13,062 bases of DNA from Aminicenans sp964648465 (lineage in GTDB: Bacteria > Acidobacteriota > Aminicenantia > Aminicenantales > Aminicenantaceae): positions 1-13,062 of the forward strand of contig CAZYMU010000050.1 in NCBI GenBank assembly GCA_964648465.1, read 5' to 3'. Shown here piece by piece: positions 10,187 through 13,062 of the stretch. Below the pieces are notes generated by a model. The model ran no database searches. It had not been told where the DNA came from and was given only the letters and a program-made list of their open reading frames with translations. Each line of letters starts with the position of its first letter. The stretch's first letter is position 1. A program made the translations under genes and the position numbers.

Positions 10187-13062
10187 CTAATCATGTTTTA
10201 AAATTATAGCAGGAATGCCCGCTTCAAGCACGAGCTTATTAAAAGCCGGAATGTCAGATTCCAAAATCTTTTTCAACTTTAAAATCTGCTCATTTGCTTT
10301 CTCCGACAATTCTTTAAAAACCTCATAAGACTGATCCGTAGGCCTTGAATCTGCACTTGCAACAACCGAGGCTACACCGGCTATTTTGTCGTCAAGCAAT
10401 ATAGGATAATTGAGAGGATCCTGGCCGCTTTTTGATTTTGATTGTATGAGCACATCTTCAACTTCTTTAAGCTTCTTATTTAGTTCTTTTCCGGCTTTTA
10501 CAATCTGTTCTATTCCAGGGAAATCTTTTATCTTATGCAGCAGGTCATTGACCTGTTTTTTTACAGCACGAAGTTTATTTACTGCACTGTTTACTTCGGT
10601 TGTCTTGTCTCTGACCTTAATCATAAAATCAAACTGTTCTTGAAAATCCTCCTGAGTGGTCAAAAGACGGGGGTCTTTCTTCCATTCCAAGGCCTGCGTT
10701 TTCACTTTTTCACCAACAGTCAGGCGAACCTGATATTTTCCAGGCACTGCTAAAGGAGCGGTTGTTCTCCCGGCCCAAAGAATAGCACCCGGGACCAGTT
10801 CGGCATCAGGATAACGCATGTTCCAGACAAATCGATTCATCCCGGCTTCTGCAGTAATACTGCTGTTAAATGAACTACGGAACCTCATCGGCATCGAATC
10901 CCGCGAGCTTTCTTCTCCTTTTGCCATACTCGTAAACTTTTTGATAAGATTGCCTTCATTATCAAGGAATTCTAGTTTAATCTCTTCCCCGGGTTTTTCC
11001 TTTAAATAATAATAAATCACTGACCCACCAGGCGGATTCTGTCCAACATTAGGCCTGGGGTAACCCCATCCTCCCATACGGAAAGCATCGCGAGGCTTGA
11101 AGAGAAATACATCTGATTTCGACATTTCATCCGAAATTTGGTGCAGAGGTGTAAGATCATCCAGAATCCAGAAGGAACGGCCGTGAGTTGCAGCAACGAG
11201 GTCATTGTTCTTTACAACCATATCATGTATCGGAACCACTGGAAGGTTAAGCTGAAGAGACTGCCAGCCTTTTCCATCGTCAAAAGAGACAAAAACGCCA
11301 GTTTCTGTTCCTGCATAAAGAAAGCCCTTTCGTTCTGGGTCTTCCCTCACGACACGGACAAACGTGTAATCAGGAATACCGTCGGTGATTTTTTCCCATG
11401 ACTTGCCAAAATCTGTCGTCTTATAAATATACGGACCAAAATCATCAAGCTCGTGTCTGTCAACAGCCAGGTAAGCAGTACCCACATCAAATGTTGAAGG
11501 ATCGATCATGCTTATCAGGCTCCATTCAGGCATTTGCTTCGGTGTGATATTTTCCCAGTTTTTACCACCGTCTTTTGTGATATGAACCAATCCATCATCC
11601 GACCCAATCCAGAGAATATTCGGATCATGATATGATTCAGCCAGGGCAAAAATTGTGCAGTAATACTCAACACTCGTATCGTCTTTTGTTATCGGTCCTC
11701 CTGACTTCTGCTGCTTTGTTTTGTCATTGGTTGTAAGGTCCGGACTGATAACTTCCCAGTTTTGACCTTCGTTTGTAGATTTAAAAAGCACCTGCGCTGC
11801 ATGATAAAGAACATTGGAATCAAAGCGTGAAATAAGAATAGGAGCGGTCCACTGGAACCTGTACTTCAGGTTACATGCTCCCCAGCCCATTGGATTATCG
11901 GGCCAGCAAGATATGACTCTCTGCTGCCTGGTTTTATAATCCCACCGTGTGATTAAGCCTCCGTAGCTCCCGGCATAAACTATATCTGGATTGTCATGAC
12001 GGGGACCGATATGGCCGCTCTCCCCTCCTCCGACAGAATGCCAATCCGGTTTATCAATGCCGCTTCCCGAAGTGCGACTCGCAATACGCACAGTACTGTT
12101 ATCCTGCTGGGCACCGTAAATCCAGTAAGGAAACTGACTGTCAGTCGTCACATGGTAAAACTGGGCTGTTGGCTGATTATCCTGCAGTGTCCAGGATATC
12201 CCGCCATTATATGAAACATTGGCGCCTCCGTCGTTGCTGTTAATCATCCGCTGTGGGTTTTCAGGATCGATCCATAAATCATGATTATCCCCATGAGGCA
12301 CACGTATTGAGGAATATGTCCTGCCGCCGTCCACCGAACGGTAGAGGCCTGTATTCAGCACATAGACAGTCTCTGCATCCTTTGTATCCGCATAGATTCG
12401 GCTGTAATACCAGGCCCTCTGACGGAGCCGTCGGTCATCATTCATCTTTGCCCAGGTGTCACCTCCATCATCAGAACGAAAAACACCACCGTCTTTTGCT
12501 TCAACAATCACCCATACTCGATCCATTTTTGCCGGAGAAACAGTCACACCAATCTTTCCAAGTACACCTTTAGGAAGGCCTTTATTTCTTGATATCTCTT
12601 TCCAGGTATCACCTCCATCTGTAGACTTAAAAAGTCCACTGCCGGATCCTCCACTTACAAGGCTGTAAGGTGTCCGGTAAACTTCCCATAAAGCCGCATA
12701 TATAATTCTTGGATTCAATGGATCAAGAATAAGATCGATCGCCCCTGCTTTCTCACTTCGAAAGAGGACCTTTTCCCAAGTCTTTCCCCCATCTTTTGAT
12801 CTAAAGATCCCCCTTTCTGCATTTGGCCCGTAAACATGACCAAGAGCCGCTGCGTAAACAAGGTCCGGGTCCTTCGGGTGGATTCTCACTCTTGATATTT
12901 GGCTGGTATTCGAAAGCCCGATTTTTTTCCAGGTCTTTCCACTGTCAGTGGACTTATACATTCCATCCCCATGTGAAACATTTCCCCTAATCGGAGCCTC
13001 TCCCATACCGACATAAACAATGTTTGGATCCCATTCGGAAACAGCAACAGCACCGACTGAAC
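10187..13062 (-). CDS. BNR-repeat / VPS10 (sortilin-like) glycosidase-like protein, 5' end outside the window
   Basis: The reading frame stays open to the window end. Codons before the ATG at 13006 encode SVGAVAVSEWDPNIVYVG, which leads straight into MGEAPIRGNVSHGDGMYKST. So that ATG is internal, and at least 957 residues are present without the natural N terminus, where a signal peptide would be expected. About ten Asp-box repeats (S-x-D-x-G-x-x-W) are visible, e.g. KSTDSGKTW, RSKDGGKTW, KSTDGGDTW, RSDDGGDTW, TKDGGKNW and KTTDFGKSW. They form one or two beta-propellers like those of sialidases and VPS10 proteins. The last roughly 300 residues have FRMGGWGYPRPNVG, a beta-rich NRFVWNMRYPDAELVPG...PGKYQVRLTVG segment and a Lys/Glu-rich helical end. 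Proteins of this build are common in Acidobacteriota-like genomes. They are presumably extracytoplasmic and their catalytic role is unproven. It lies 15 bp from repeat copy B. Confidence 0.88.
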   Translation of the reverse strand, partial: SVGAVAVSEWDPNIVYVGMGEAPIRGNVSHGDGMYKSTDSGKTWKKIGLSNTSQISRVRIHPKDPDLVYAAALGHVYGPNAERGIFRSKDGGKTWEKVLFRSEKAGAIDLILDPLNPRIIYAALWEVYRTPYSLVSGGSGSGLFKSTDGGDTWKEISRNKGLPKGVLGKIGVTVSPAKMDRVWVIVEAKDGGVFRSDDGGDTWAKMNDDRRLRQRAWYYSRIYADTKDAETVYVLNTGLYRSVDGGRTYSSIRVPHGDNHDLWIDPENPQRMINSNDGGANVSYNGGISWTLQDNQPTAQFYHVTTDSQFPYWIYGAQQDNSTVRIASRTSGSGIDKPDWHSVGGGESGHIGPRHDNPDIVYAGSYGGLITRWDYKTRQQRVISCWPDNPMGWGACNLKYRFQWTAPILISRFDSNVLYHAAQVLFKSTNEGQNWEVISPDLTTNDKTKQQKSGGPITKDDTSVEYYCTIFALAESYHDPNILWIGSDDGLVHITKDGGKNWENITPKQMPEWSLISMIDPSTFDVGTAYLAVDRHELDDFGPYIYKTTDFGKSWEKITDGIPDYTFVRVVREDPERKGFLYAGTETGVFVSFDDGKGWQSLQLNLPVVPIHDMVVKNNDLVAATHGRSFWILDDLTPLHQISDEMSKSDVFLFKPRDAFRMGGWGYPRPNVGQNPPGGSVIYYYLKEKPGEEIKLEFLDNEGNLIKKFTSMAKGEESSRDSMPMRFRSSFNSSITAEAGMNRFVWNMRYPDAELVPGAILWAGRTTAPLAVPGKYQVRLTVGEKVKTQALEWKKDPRLLTTQEDFQEQFDFMIKVRDKTTEVNSAVNKLRAVKKQVNDLLHKIKDFPGIEQIVKAGKELNKKLKEVEDVLIQSKSKSGQDPLNYPILLDDKIAGVASVVASADSRPTDQSYEVFKELSEKANEQILKLKKILESDIPAFNKLVLEAGIPAIILKHD

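Noticed and set aside
11017..12668. Several 60-106 aa frames within the BNR gene
   Set aside because: They are antisense or out-of-frame shadows of a long coding sequence with clear Asp-box repeats.

Overview
The window is AT-rich bacterial DNA that reads as a mostly housekeeping chromosomal segment, with a cluster of unusual interspersed repeats in its right half. The mix of a large exported M14 peptidase, a sortilin/VPS10-like BNR-repeat protein, a Tat-exported iron-sulfur aldo/keto reductase and a large SRP RNA with an Alu domain would fit Candidatus Aminicenantes, Acidobacteriota or a related anaerobic lineage. This placement is inferred from gene content only and is not proven.

Left part (1-1650): one edge of a repeat (copy C), then tRNA-Ser(UGA) and serS, both on the minus strand, so the synthetase and its cognate tRNA lie next to each other. 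A short divergent promoter region (about 1612-1693) separates serS from a rightward gene run at 1694-4804. That run encodes a CobO-type corrinoid adenosyltransferase, a small HExxH zincin, a DapA-superfamily aldolase that looks like 4-hydroxy-2-oxoglutarate aldolase rather than DapA, and a Tat-signal aldo/keto reductase with two 4Fe-4S motifs. The spacings of 14-19 nt suggest one operon.

Middle (4805-7857): the apparently empty 455-base gap holds a large (about 270 nt) signal recognition particle RNA on the minus strand, with its own TTGACG promoter. A rightward gene for a secreted M14 zinc carboxypeptidase follows, with a good TTGACA promoter, a strong Shine-Dalgarno and a TTG start.

Right part (7858-13062): a GlcD-type FAD-linked oxidase and a 5'-truncated BNR/VPS10-like protein, both on the minus strand. 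The gaps around them are filled by a repeat family. Two copies (7858-8114 and 9915-10171) are exactly 257 bp each. They have imperfect terminal inverted repeats, a 15-bp internal inverted repeat with 94 bases between its arms, and a second stem near the right end. In that second stem four base pairs differ between the copies, and each change is compensated on the opposite arm. A third, divergent copy (C, 1-205) keeps the ends but has a changed, re-paired stem and a different centre. Left-end fragments (8119-8187 and 8439-8496) flank a separate 250-bp block that has its own 15-bp inverted repeat. The copies abut gene boundaries within a few bases.

The structured repeat family is the most interesting part of the window. 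The rest is explained by known families.
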